The notes below the pieces were generated by a model. The model did no database searches and was not told where the DNA came from. It saw nothing but the letters and a program-made list of their open reading frames with translations. Below, one piece after another: positions 42,936 to 52,640 of a DNA stretch of 64,000 nt. Position 1 is the first letter of the stretch. Each line of letters opens with the position of its first letter. Source of the stretch: Notospermus geniculatus. Its lineage: Eukaryota > Nemertea > Pilidiophora > Heteronemertea > Lineidae. The DNA is taken from contig NMRB01002650.1 of assembly GCA_002633025.1 (NCBI GenBank), positions 5,793-69,792 of the forward strand, given 5' to 3'. The position numbers and the translations under genes were made by a program.

Positions 42936-43809
42936 AGGTCTTGCCTTGATGTTGAAGGTAGTGGTACGAGGTCCTGTTTGGAATGTTGTAGTTGTTGAGG
43001 TTGTCGTCGTGATGGAGGTGAGTTTCTGTAATGGCCGTGATTGCAAAGATTCGTAGCTTCATTTCCGAGAATGTTGCAGTTACTCTTAGGCTGCGAATGT
43101 TGAGGTGGCCAATGACAGGTATTGCAATTGATGTAGATGAAGTCGATGTTGCCATATTGAAAGGGTTGTTATGTAGTCTTGCATCCGTTTCATTTCCTGT
43201 AGTGCTTTGTGGTTGACACGGATTTTGTCTCATGGAAGTTGTGCAGCTGGAGGCCGTGTCTTGTTGTTACTCTGCTGAGCATTGTGTAAACTAGTCCTTG
43301 AGGGACTCTTGCTTGCTTATTTGTAGACTAGTCACCGACTAGATTGGTGTATGTACTACCTTGCGATTTGTGGACTGTTAATGCTTCTGCCAAAGTGAGA
43401 GTGCAAACCGTCTGCATTAAACTGGCACTGGTGCGTTTCATGAACTTGGATGTGACTGGCAGGATTGGAACAGCATTTTGATGCTTAGAATTGCGTTTTG
43501 CGTTACTGCCGATGTGGGGCTCATCAAATAATACATAAATTATGCCTTGCAGTGGGCACTTCGGATTGACATCAGTTGCCTGAATTGTTCCTGTTGCTCC
43601 ATTGACTAGGTTGTCTGAAACGTCAATGTTTTTGGTGAGAATGACACGTGCGTCGATTGCAGTTGACAACTGACTTGACAAATTGTCTGTTTCGTAGATG
43701 TTTGGTGATGATATATGGATTGGTACTGCCTGGGTGTGGATGTCTCATTTACTGTCTTCGGCCTGGATTGTGTTTTTAGCACTGGGCAGTACAGACTTTC
43801 TGTTGTCAC
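42936..43809 (-). pseudogene. Helitron helicase/endonuclease, copy A
   Basis: From high to low coordinates, SQLSTAIDARVILTKNIDVS, DNLVNGATGTIQ, IIYVLFDEPHIGSNA and LAEALTVHKSQGSTYTNL form the C-terminal half of a PIF1-like helicase (motifs V/VI region). VTRQGLQLHNFHEDKIRVNH (seen better in copy B) follows, and then IPVIGHLNIRSLRV and FAITAITETHLHHDDNLNN. That last part resembles the start of an EEP-type endonuclease. Helicase followed by EEP endonuclease is the order in Helitron2/Helentron proteins, which mobilise DNA by rolling-circle replication. No HUH Rep domain is in the window. The endonuclease is cut short by the right inverted arm. Confidence 0.75.
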
Positions 43810-43869
43810 TTATATCTATGGAGGAAATCATATCTTATGGAATGAAGTACTCAGCTACCCCTATGCCAA

Positions 43870-44343
43870 TCTGACACCTAATGACTTGTCGACTTTCACT
43901 TTCTCATACCACTCTAAATCGTTCGCGCCAACAGTCGCTGTATTTATGCCCTTTGCATGTTTGGAGCCTTCAAGTCGGAACTTTCTTTACATGCATGCCC
44001 AAACTTGCTTGCACGAGTTTTGTTCGATGGGGATTCCCCCAAGCCTTCTTTTCTGTCACCGAAAAACGTCAGTATTTCTTCCTCAGAGACGCGGAATCTT
44101 TCCTGCTTGGCGAATACGTTGGGCTTGGTCGCGCCATTTATACTGGAGCCGTGTTGGCAGTCTTCCAACCATGCGACAAAGGTGGGATGTGTTCATCTCA
44201 GCCAGGGCATACATTTCCCGCGGAAGCCCCAGCATCACCTCTCTGTGACATCCATCGACAGTTGTGGATCAAGATTTGTCCGCTTTGTTTGTTTTAGCCG
44301 ATGTTGCCGAGGAATCAACTTTCGACACCCCAACAGCCAGTGA
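43870..44343 (-). pseudogene. Possible BEL/Pao-like gag fragment
   Basis: On the - strand CRMVGRLPTRLQYKWRDQAQ then RIRQAGKIPRLSEEE follows the pattern LP..LQ.KW......I.....P of BEL/Pao-type gag regions. VMLGLPREMYALAEMN is upstream. The frame changes at least twice. No LTR was found, and no protease or polymerase lies nearby on this strand. The assignment is tentative. Confidence 0.35.
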
Positions 44344-44974
44344 ACTCACGGCTATGATGTCCGAGATGCTGGCCGATGCGGCAACAAACAGGAGACAACA
44401 ACACTGTGTGAACTACAGTTCCTTTTATTTCCATTCATTTCTTATCAACACATTTAAGTCAAAAGTTCATTCCAAATGTAAAATAGAAATGTACATATTT
44501 CACTGTGAATTATTTACTGCCTTATGAACTCAACTCATTAACGCTCTGTAAATTATCAAGCACACAATTTGCATGTATTATGAATCAACAGAACAAATTG
44601 ATTATGATACACAGCGGTATCATATATACAGTGTGAAAATGGTGCTTATTTGGTTCTGAAAGCTCCACCAAAACAAATACTGGCTGGGGGGATAAAGCCA
44701 CCAAAATCAGTAGGCCTACAGGTACAGGATTTCAATTGTTGGAGCCGTATCAGTCCAAAAAAATCAGGACCGATACAGATCTTGACTGTTGGATTCGTCA
44801 TGACACAACGTCACGACGTCGAACGTCATTCGACGCTTTTCGCAGTCGAGCCTTGTACATGTTGTATAGCCTATATGATACAAATATCATCATGATAAAA
44901 TGATAAACCCAAGATTTCAAATTCATCTCACAGACAACAGAAAGCATTAAGAAATTTAGGAGGAAATTTTAAAA
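44344..44974. other. No supportable gene
   Basis: AT-rich with short frames. A CG-rich spot with ACGTCACGACGTCGAACGTC lies at about 44808. Confidence 0.4.
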
Positions 44975-45440
44975 AATCATTATCAAACAAGCTGATAAGG
45001 AGAATGCCACAGTCATCATGGACAAAGACTATGAAGGCGTGGTCACTGAACAACTAGAAAATGCAGAAATTTATCAAGAATTAGAAGGTAATAGTGATAA
45101 GAAAGTCGTGCAAAAGATGAACCATCTGATTGATGAGTATGGTTCCTTCCAACCTCACAAAAGAAGAAAAGGAATAGGTCTATCTGACTAAATTTGGAAG
45201 CAAGACTATCAATTTCTATGGTCTCCCAAAAATTCACAAATCCAAACAAATTTGTCAAGAAATCGAAAAGCAAAACTCTGAGTACATCAAAATCTTGAGA
45301 CCAAATGATCTTAAACTCCGCCCTACTGTCGCAGGCCCCATTAGTCTCACAGGTTAAGTAACTTGATAGACATCATTCTACAACCTTTGCTCAAACAGAA
45401 CACCATTTAATGGTGTTGTGTTCTCAAACCTGGGACAAAA
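44975..45440 (+). mobile_element. Penelope-like reverse transcriptase fragment
   Basis: The + strand frames give ADKENATVIMDKDYEGVV, EQLENAEIYQEL, then INFYGLPKIHKSK and RPNDLKLRPTVAGPISLTG. ADKxxATVIM, FYGLPKIHK and LRPTVAGP are the first conserved blocks of Penelope-like reverse transcriptases. The catalytic YxDD block is absent, and frames change around 45170. It is a decayed internal fragment, opposite in orientation to the Penelope piece at 41844. Confidence 0.8.
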
Positions 45441-46215
45441 TTTGAGTTCAGAACTGGCGTTTCACGTCCTAAAATAGTTCTCAAATTTTTTGAAACCCTT
45501 AAAAAGGGGCCTGAATATTTCCAAACAACAAAGATGACCTATTCTGTAGATGAATGTTTGGAGGATAAGTACATTACATCATAAACATTACAAAAATCCC
45601 CCGCACAACTTTACGTATAAGGACTGAAGAAATTTATGTTCTTTCGCGTCCGGACTTTAGAGTCTTGGGAGCCAGATGCCGTTTATTTTCACTGTTGAGT
45701 GCAAAAATTTTTGGTGCCCAATCCTCTTCGGATTATCATGCTGATGCATGAAAGGCCCCAAGGGGCGTCTTAAGTTGCACAGTCCTTGGGTTCGGTCCCT
45801 AAAGACCCCTAAAGTTAGGGTAGTGGAAATAAAAAAGGGGTCAAAAATATGCTATCATCAGATCATAGCAACATTGGTGTCAAAATGTAGGTATGTGAGT
45901 GTATTTCAAGAAAATATGCATCCCAAAGCCAAGTCAGATCCTTGCTCCTCTACAAAAGGGGCTAAAAAGGGAAAATCCCAACTTTGACCCCTTGCCATTG
46001 GCTTCAGGGGCAACTTCAGCCGATAAAAGTTGATCATTTCCACTACACAATTGGCGCAGAAATATAACCTATCTAAATGAAGCAGATGAGGAATAATGTA
46101 GGTCTTGAAGAAGAGAATCAAGTTTGTTTGTACCTCAGCCCATCGTTTGTCATTGAAGGGAACAAGTATAACCAGAGGACGAAATATGTCAAAGCTGTAT
46201 TTGTAAGTGCCATTT
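45441..46215. other. No supportable gene
   Basis: Short frames only. GGGGTCAAAAATATG and AAAAGGGGCTAAAAAGG words suggest diverged repeats. Confidence 0.4.
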
Positions 46216-46418
46216 GCCCTTGAACCTGAGTGGGTGTATACCCATTTCGCCTACACCCATTTCGCCTACAGCCATTTCGCCTATTCACCATTTCGCCTAC
46301 ACCCATTTCGCCTACACCCACTTCGCCTATTCTCCATTTCGCCTATTCCCCATTTCGCCTATTCTCCATTTCGCCAACTCACCATTTCGCCTACACCCAT
46401 TTCGCCTATTCACCATTT
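46216..46418. repeat. Minisatellite, CATTTCGCCTACACC unit
   Basis: About twelve copies of a 14-17 base unit (CATTTCGCCTACACC, CATTTCGCCTATTC). It runs into the assembly gap, so the true length is unknown. Open frames through it are artefacts. Confidence 0.9.
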
Positions 46419-47067
46419 NNNNNNNNNNNNNNNNNNNNNNNNNNNNNNNNNNNNNNNNNNNNNNNNNNNNNNNNNNNNNNNNNNNNNNNNNNNNNNNNNN
46501 NNNNNNNNNNNNNNNNNNNNNNNNNNNNNNNNNNNNNNNNNNNNNNNNNNNNNNNNNNNNNNNNNNNNNNNNNNNNNNNNNNNNNNNNNNNNNNNNNNNN
46601 NNNNNNNNNNNNNNNNNNNNNNNNNNNNNNNNNNNNNNNNNNNNNNNNNNNNNNNNNNNNNNNNNNNNNNNNNNNNNNNNNNNNNNNNNNNNNNNNNNNN
46701 NNNNNNNNNNNNNNNNNNNNNNNNNNNNNNNNNNNNNNNNNNNNNNNNNNNNNNNNNNNNNNNNNNNNNNNNNNNNNNNNNNNNNNNNNNNNNNNNNNNN
46801 NNNNNNNNNNNNNNNNNNNNNNNNNNNNNNNNNNNNNNNNNNNNNNNNNNNNNNNNNNNNNNNNNNNNNNNNNNNNNNNNNNNNNNNNNNNNNNNNNNNN
46901 NNNNNNNNNNNNNNNNNNNNNNNNNNNNNNNNNNNNNNNNNNNNNNNNNNNNNNNNNNNNNNNNNNNNNNNNNNNNNNNNNNNNNNNNNNNNNNNNNNNN
47001 NNNNNNNNNNNNNNNNNNNNNNNNNNNNNNNNNNNNNNNNNNNNNNNNNNNNNNNNNNNNNNNNNNN
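46419..47067. other. Assembly gap
   Basis: 649 undetermined bases, bordered by a minisatellite on the left and a poly-C run on the right. Confidence 0.95.
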
Positions 47068-48420
47068 CCCCCCCCCCCCCAAGTTAATGAAAGCTTCCTT
47101 GGCATCCTTTTCGTGTTCGATCCCCAATTTAATGCTTGGCACTTGACTGAGATCTGATGGTGCATTTAAAACGTTGTGGATGATATAAGGAGTTCGATGT
47201 ATAGAATGAGGATTGGTTAATAAACTGTTCATTTTAGTGAAAATGTCGTGATGAAAACAGGATGTCATGCGCCCAATTCTCTGTTCCCTCCAAATATTGT
47301 TGCTTTGTTGTCCCCTACTTTCCTTTTCAATGGCTGACACCTGGTCTGAGTCAAAAGTTGCGGATTCCAAAAATGCATTGATGACCACATTATTTGTTTT
47401 CCGTTTTTCAAGTGGACAGTTCTCCAGGAAGTGACTGGCTAGTTGTTTCGCAGGTGTTTACCTGTATCTGACGATGGTTTACCTTTCTCATACAAGTTCA
47501 AAACAGAATCAGGGAGGCACATTGCTAAACCATCGATGAGTTCATTGGCTCGCTCCTGTGAAACAGGGCCACGAAATTCTGGTGCCTCGGTATAAATGTA
47601 GCTCTGGAGATGCACTCAACACCGGGGGTTTTCAAACTTACACCACTAGCACCCCCTTCATTTTGTTTGATTGATTTCTTTGCTTTCAGGATGTTATGTC
47701 TAGCAAAGATCAACTATCACAATGGCTTAAGTTCAAAATCCCGCCGTGTTGAGTGGTTCCACTTGCAGGCTACAGATGTAACCGAGGGGTCAATCAACTC
47801 ATCGACGGCAGCAATGTTCATTTTGTACAGCACCCCCACAACGTGATTGCAGGATTGTAAGCCTGCTGTGCAGGCTCACCATGCAGTGATGATCTCCCCA
47901 TCCTGAAGCTATCCAAAGATGATGTGGTGGCCCATTAATTCGTTGGGAGGGCAAAACTTGGCTTTTAACATAAACGATGCCGTCAACATGACAAGTGAAG
48001 ATTACATCCAGGTGCCCACTTTCAAAATAACTGTACGCCTTGTGTGTAGTATATTTCCCGATGTATCCGATGAACTCCATATGAGACTTCGTTTCCCCAG
48101 CATATTTAAAAATTTGACCCAGGTGGATAGAGGGAAATTTCGATACTTTATCGCACCAGACTTCAGATTGGAATGTTTTTGGATCTTTAAGGTTATTGTC
48201 TTTGATTTTCAAGTTGTATTCAGCAATTGTTTTGGCACGAATTTCCTCAGTAGTTCTTGGTACCGGTTTAATCCCTTTTTCCCACGCGCAGAACGCCCGA
48301 GTGACCAATTCAACTTTTTTCCCCGTGTTCTTTCCCCCTGATCCTCAGGCATTCTTTCAGTTCATCTATAGAGCATCGAAAGAAGTCGCCGTATTCTTTG
48401 AACTTTCATGTCTCCCGTGG
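47068..48420 (-). pseudogene. SAP/SWIM/YqaJ nuclease-type gene
   Basis: Reading down the - strand, FFRCSIDELKECLRIRG is a SAP-like helix pair, and a frame change follows. TTHKAYSYFESGHLDVIFTC and YVKSQVLPSQRINGPPHHLW then lead to a SWIM zinc finger in another phase, ACTAGLQSCNHVVGVLYKMN. Its first Cys position is a TGA. ELIDPSVTSVACKWNHSTR follows, then IEKESRGQQSNNIWREQRIG and RMTSCFHHDIF, the start of a YqaJ (lambda-exonuclease-like) domain that runs into the gap. SAP+SWIM+YqaJ proteins are a multi-copy invertebrate family, often linked to mobile DNA. The exonuclease would digest duplex DNA. Two frame changes and one stop indicate decay or poor sequence. Confidence 0.7.
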
Positions 48421-48735
48421 TGGCCAAACAACACTGGACGGAGCGGAGAATGGTTGAGGAGAAGGCTGTGTGTCAAGGTAGTCACCATGATCAGTTGTTG
48501 ATGAGAGATGAGGTGGTGGTGTTGAAGATGCCGACGATGTTCCCGCGGTTGGTGAAGCCATTGACGATGGTCCTTGATGCAAGGTATCCAAAGAAAAAGA
48601 AGGCACAGAAAGTGACACACAAGGTGATGATACCCAGAACCTTGCAAATTTTCGACCCCAACCCGGATCTTCTTCAGGCTGGCACTTTCTTGCACGAGAC
48701 TTCATCCTTGATGCAAGGGAGGCAGTAAAACCCAC
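48421..48735 (-). CDS. Ser/Pro-rich open frame, unknown
   Basis: Open - strand frame with SSMASPTAGTSSASSTPPPH and a basic, Cys-containing start. It lies directly upstream of the SAP-like segment and could be a disordered leader of the same gene. A shadow frame in another phase is also open, so coding is uncertain. Confidence 0.25.
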
Positions 48736-48923
48736 TATGGGCGGAAAGGAATAACTGAAAGAAGAAATGTAATTGTCATGCTGTGTAATGGATGATTGCC
48801 AGAATTAATCAACTTTCGATGTGGATGGGTGTTCCGCCTATTGTTAACGCAATATTGGTTTCAAGTGATTCATATTGTTTGTTCACCATTTTGATTCAAC
48901 CATGCTTCGTCTTCCAACTTCTT

Positions 48924-49357
48924 CTAATTAAACAGTTCCTTTTTTATTTCCTCCCAAGTTTCATTTAATTCTTCTTCAAAAGGTCTACATGTAGCTTCAC
49001 CCAACTCCACCTTGGGGCTATTACCAATGTCTGCCACATCCGCAGCCTTCCTCTCCTCTTTCACCACATCAATGTAAACCTCCTCAGTTACCAGTTCCAC
49101 CTTCAATTTATCCATAGCAGCAGGAACCACCGGAACACGGGTGTCATACATCACTGTCTCACTATGTTGCCTCCTCAGATGGCGACGGAGTTGGCTGGCG
49201 GTCAGGTAACGCCCTGGACACATACAGCAGCGGAAACGTTTTGGAGGCTTTCCAGAACACTATCTTCTGTGATTCAGGAATTGTCCAGCAGAGAATACCC
49301 CACCGCACCATGAACACCTTCGACCGTATATCCACACTCCTGAGGAAGATGCCCTGA
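48924..49357 (-). pseudogene. C2H2 zinc-finger fragment
   Basis: After an acceptor (GATACTTTCAG, exon from 49357) the frame carries RRCSWCGGVFSAGQFLNH, an in-frame TAG, then KRFRCCMCPGRYLTASQLRR with HLRRQH. The second finger is a perfect C-x2-C-x12-H-x4-H. An acidic tail (EEELNETWEEIKKELFN) ends the protein. The stop lies between the two His/Cys positions of the first finger, so either translation starts after it or this is a relic. The role would be DNA binding. Confidence 0.6.
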
Positions 49358-49469
49358 AAGTATCAGGAAAAATACTAATTCCACTCTCCCTTGAGAGCAA
49401 GGCTTAGACCAAAGTCCTAACACCCAATCTCCACACACAAACAGAGAGTTTATTTTAGTATTTTAGTAT

Positions 49470-50213
49470 TTAATTTGTTCGTCGACCTTTCAAATAGCAA
49501 TGTTAGAGAAGTATTAGTGGTGAGGCTGCAGGGGTTACGGAGAAGATATCCCACCCTGGCAGGTCAGGCAGGTTGTGTGGGCTGTCTCTCTCCAGTAGTA
49601 CAATTGTTTCAACCACAGTTTGTTACAGTCGTTTGATGTCAACTGTAGCAGAGCACAGAGCTGCCTGAGAATATCGGGGCATCATGTGTGTAGGTGTGGA
49701 GTTGTTGTACGTCAAGCGTAATTTTTGACCATGGAAGGCAATGAGTTCCTCTTGTTCGAGACACATTTTGGATAAGGCCTTTCTAACTGATGCACTTGCT
49801 GTAGCCCAAACGCCACTTGAGGTTTCAGCTTCATCATATGCTTGAATGTGCAGCAAGTAACAGAAGGGTCTGTCCTTTTTGGCTGTGAGGTATTTTGTAA
49901 TAATTTCTTGGTGTGCAGATTTGGTGCCCACTATTTTCAAAGCATCATCTGGCATGTCATCCCAGGTTTTTACTGCATGAGAGAAGCAACGACGATGGAT
50001 GATATGCATTATCAATTTTCAAGGTTGCTAACTACGTGATCCCTCGACTTGACACGGCAAACGGGCTAGGCCTACCAGAGGGGCTGCCAGTGCACAACGA
50101 ACGAACGCTTAAAATCGGGTGTGTATAAAACAATATATAAACACATATATAGACATACTGCAGAGTACCATAAATTTGACCTTCCTTGCTTCCACAGACG
50201 CACCACCATTTTT
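49470..50213. repeat. Duplicated segment, copy C
   Basis: Collinear with 62558-63297 at high identity by eye, from TTTAATTTGTTCGTCGACC to CTTGCTTCCACAGACGCACC. It contains one open frame on the - strand. The right junction in the other copy is occupied by R1. Confidence 0.9.
49623..50015 (-). CDS. Unknown conserved ORF, copy C
   Basis: A 130-codon frame: HAVKTWDDMPDDALKIVGTK, then EIITKYLTAKKDRPFCYLLH, YDEAETSSGVWATASASVRK and LEQEELIAFHGQKLRLTYNN. It is open here and in the second copy at 62563-63108, with mostly conservative differences, which suggests it was coding when duplicated. I do not recognise the family. It lies between the kinase relic and the zinc-finger fragment on the same strand. 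Confidence 0.4.
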   Translation of the reverse strand: MIMHIIHRRCFSHAVKTWDDMPDDALKIVGTKSAHQEIITKYLTAKKDRPFCYLLHIQAYDEAETSSGVWATASASVRKALSKMCLEQEELIAFHGQKLRLTYNNSTPTHMMPRYSQAALCSATVDIKRL

Positions 50214-51938
50214 TTTCCATATGTGGAGTTAGTGGTCGAGTCGCTGGATCAAGCTTGGTGCAGTCGACATAGCCTATAGTTTGTAAATATCTGCCCACTT
50301 GTCAGTCTGCAAATTGTTGAATCGCGCAGAGGGTATTGGCTTCTGCCTTCTTCTCATTTCATCCGCCATGGGATCTTGAAGAAGTTCTGGGGTACGCATC
50401 CCGTGATTCCTGTTCGAAAGTAGGCTTTTTGTCGGGATTTAATAAATTGAAAAGTGTCATTCCCATTACCCATATGTCGATTCTTTTTAAATCGTTCAGA
50501 GGAGCTGATGGTAGACGTCTTTCACGGATGATGATCTCCGGCGCCATATATGGGAGGGATCAACGTTGTAAGTTTTGAGTTGCATTCAGAGAGTTCGTTC
50601 TTATTATATTAGAACGGCTCTCTCCAAAGTCTGTAAATTTACAGACCACTGGACATTGCTAAAATAAATGCATCCTCAAATTCTTTTGACGATGGGTTCA
50701 ATCTCGCATAGTGTCTATTTGACACCAAGGTGTTTTGTGCTTTTGATATCCCTATGTGCGATATCCTTTGAATGCAAGTTGGCAATGTCATTGGCTACAA
50801 GTGAAAACGTGTCATAGAAAACCGTGTCATCAATTGTCAGTCTGCAAATTTTTGAATCCCGCAGAGGGTATTGGCTTCTGCCGCCTTCTCATTTCATCCG
50901 CCATGAGATCTTGAAGAAGTTCTGGGGTACGCATTCCGAGATTCCTATTCGAAAGTATGCTTTTTGTTGGGATTTAATAAATTGAAAAGGGTCATTCCCA
51001 TTACCCACGCCATATGTCATTATTTTTAAATCGTTCAGAGAAGCTGATGGTACATGTAGACGTCTTTCACGGATGATGATCTCCGGCGCCATATATGGGA
51101 GGGATCCACGTTGTAAACTTTGAGTTGCATTCAGAGAGTTCGTTCTTATTATATTAGAACGGCTCTCTCCTTAGTCTGTAAATTTACAGACCACTGGACA
51201 TTGCTAAAATAAATGCATCCTCAAATTCTTTTGACAATGGGTTCAATCTCGCATAGTGTCTATTTGACACCAAGGTGTTTTGTGTTTTGATATCCCTATG
51301 TGCGATATCCTTTGAATGCAAGTTGGCAATGTCATTGCCTACAAGTGAAAACGTATCATAGAAAACCGTGTCATCAATTGTCAGTCTGCAAATTTTTGAA
51401 TCGCGCAGAGGGTATTGGCTTCTGCTGTCTTCTCAGTTCATCCGCCATGAGATCTTGAAGAAGTTCTGGGGTACGCATCCCGTGATTCCTGTTCGAAAGT
51501 ATGCTTTTTGTCGGGATTTAATAAATTGAAAAGGGTCATTCCCATTACCCACGCCATATGTCGATTCTTTTTAAATCGTTCAGAGGAGCTGATGGTAGAC
51601 GTCTTTCACGGATGATGATCTCCGGCGCCATATATGGGAGGGATCAACGTTGTAAACTTTGAGTTGCATTCAGCAGAGAGTTCGTTCTTATTATATTAGA
51701 ACGGCTCTCTCCAAAGTCAGTAAATTTACAGACCACTGGACATTGCTGAAATAAATGCATCCGCAAATTCTTTTGACGAAGGGTTCAATCTCGCATAGTG
51801 TCTATTTGACACCAAGGTGTTTTGTGCTTTGATATCCCTATGTGCGATATCCGTTGATTGCAAGAAGGCAATCTCATTGGCTACAAGGTGAAAACGTATC
51901 ATAGAAGTCGTGGCATCAATTGATGCAATCAGGCTCAA
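50195..51938 (-). pseudogene. Protein kinase, core tandemly triplicated
   Basis: The 5'-most unit reads HLVANEIAFLQSTDIAHRD then IKAQNTLVSNRHY (HRD catalytic loop), CKFTDFGESRS (DFG), SLPYMAPEIIIRERRLPSAP (APE) and DIWVMGMTLFNLLNPD (subdomain IX). The part after the last unit holds GYVDCTKLDPATRP (subdomain XI). A 536-543 base segment spanning HRD to IX occurs three times (from 50301, 50837, 51380). Units 1 and 3 carry TGA just before SLPYMAPE, where unit 2 keeps Gly. Unit 2 has a stop in place of the Phe of DFG. Unit 1 is frameshifted after HRDIK. The N-lobe (Gly loop, Lys) is not seen. The enzyme would be a Ser/Thr kinase, but no unit here is intact. Confidence 0.75.
50301..51920. repeat. 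Tandem triplication, about 540-base unit
   Basis: Units 50301-50836, 50837-51379 and 51380-51920 each start GTCAGTCTGCAAATT and include GGTGTTTTGTG, GATATCCCTATGTGCGATAT and GGCGCCATATATGGGAGGG. Identity by eye is above 90 percent. Confidence 0.9.
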
Positions 51939-51949
51939 CCACTGTTAGT

Positions 51950-52251
51950 AGCAAATTAATGTCCTTCCCAAGACACCATGACACCAACGAACGAACTGCC
52001 TATATGCCACATGTCGAAATTTCTTATGATCAGGTCCATATGCCTGCCTCCCATACTGCTGGCGGTACTGCAACCACGCAGTCTGCAGAACATGAGCATT
52101 CTGGCATACAGGGTCAAATCCAGGGTGGTTTGTAATGCAAGGAGAGGAGAATTAGCAATCTCAGTTTTCTTCCTCGCGGCTTCCAGTTGTTGGCAGCAAA
52201 CACACTCCTTCCTTGTTGGCATCACTTGGCAGTGTCCACAGGTACACCTGA
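51950..52251 (-). pseudogene. P2RX7-C-like domain fragment
   Basis: An acceptor (ATTTCAG at 52252) leads into RCTCGHCQVMPTRKECVCCQ. After one frame change it continues CITNHPGFDPVCQNAHVL, QTAWLQYRQQYGR and RHVAYRQFVRWCHGVLGR. C.C..C..MPT..ECVCC, CIT.HPGF and AYRQFVRW.....GR are the blocks of the P2X7 C-terminal-type domain, a zinc-binding module found in many invertebrate and fish proteins outside true P2X receptors. The last Cys (Ile-Pro-x-Cys) block is not reached. It lies downstream of a Myb/SANT-like exon on the same strand. Confidence 0.75.
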
Positions 52252-52459
52252 AATGAAAAATTTGTGAAAACACTCGGAATAATGTATATAGGTGTACAGC
52301 AAGCTGTACAGAATAGTCTGTGTGAAGTGTACCTGAAGTTTACGGCTGCCTTGCTTGCAGACAGGCCGCCTGTACTGTCCGCCGATGCATCATGTAGGCT
52401 AGGCTATGTGCATGCCACCCTTTGAAATAATCCAATCCAATCCAATAATAATCCTGATG

Positions 52460-52640
52460 CACGGCGAGATCGCGTTGAATTTTGTGCAGATTCCCTTCCA
52501 ACACTCGTTCTTTCTTCGAAGCGTGATTTGGTCTGAGAACCTTGCTTTTATGGTGCTGTAGTTGGCCTCGATGAGGTCCAAAAGTCTCTTGACTTCATTT
52601 TCAGTAAACTTAGGCTTCCGTTCCCTTTTTCACTCATTTC
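52460..52640 (-). pseudogene. Myb/SANT-like DNA-binding exon
   Basis: The frame reads KRERKPKFTENEVKRLLDLI, then EANYSTIKARFSDQITLRRK and NECWKGICTKFNAIS. F(T)xxEVxxLLdLIexNyxxIxxxFSDxxTxxxKxxxWxxIxxxxNA is the Myb/SANT-like domain common in transposon regulators and multi-copy invertebrate genes. An ATG (ATGAGTGAAAAA) lies just upstream in another phase, and one base too many in the AAAAAGGG run would explain the shift. The P2RX7-C-like exon follows about 210 bases downstream. Confidence 0.7.

Larger units (their letters stand above)
32494..43405. repeat. Composite unit, copy A
   Basis: Collinear with copy B at 53306-59895 in the same orientation, at high identity by eye. Shared order: gene 1 (-), inverted arm, gene 2 (+), tRNA-like heads, inverted arm, helicase/endonuclease (-). 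Copy A is longer because it gained insertions at 34314-35063, 36042-37612, 38083-38422, 41190-41592 and 41844-42723, plus a triplication at 38943-39550. It also continues the helicase beyond 43405, where B stops. Confidence 0.85.

Noticed and set aside
43715-44343. + strand frames up to 177 codons
   Set aside because: The opposite strand has recognisable helicase and gag-like sense. The + frames share no motif with any family I know and look like shadows.
46207-47388. Open frames of 250-353 codons across 46207-47388
   Set aside because: They are produced by translating the N gap. Only 47068-47388 on the - strand (YqaJ part) has real coding sense.
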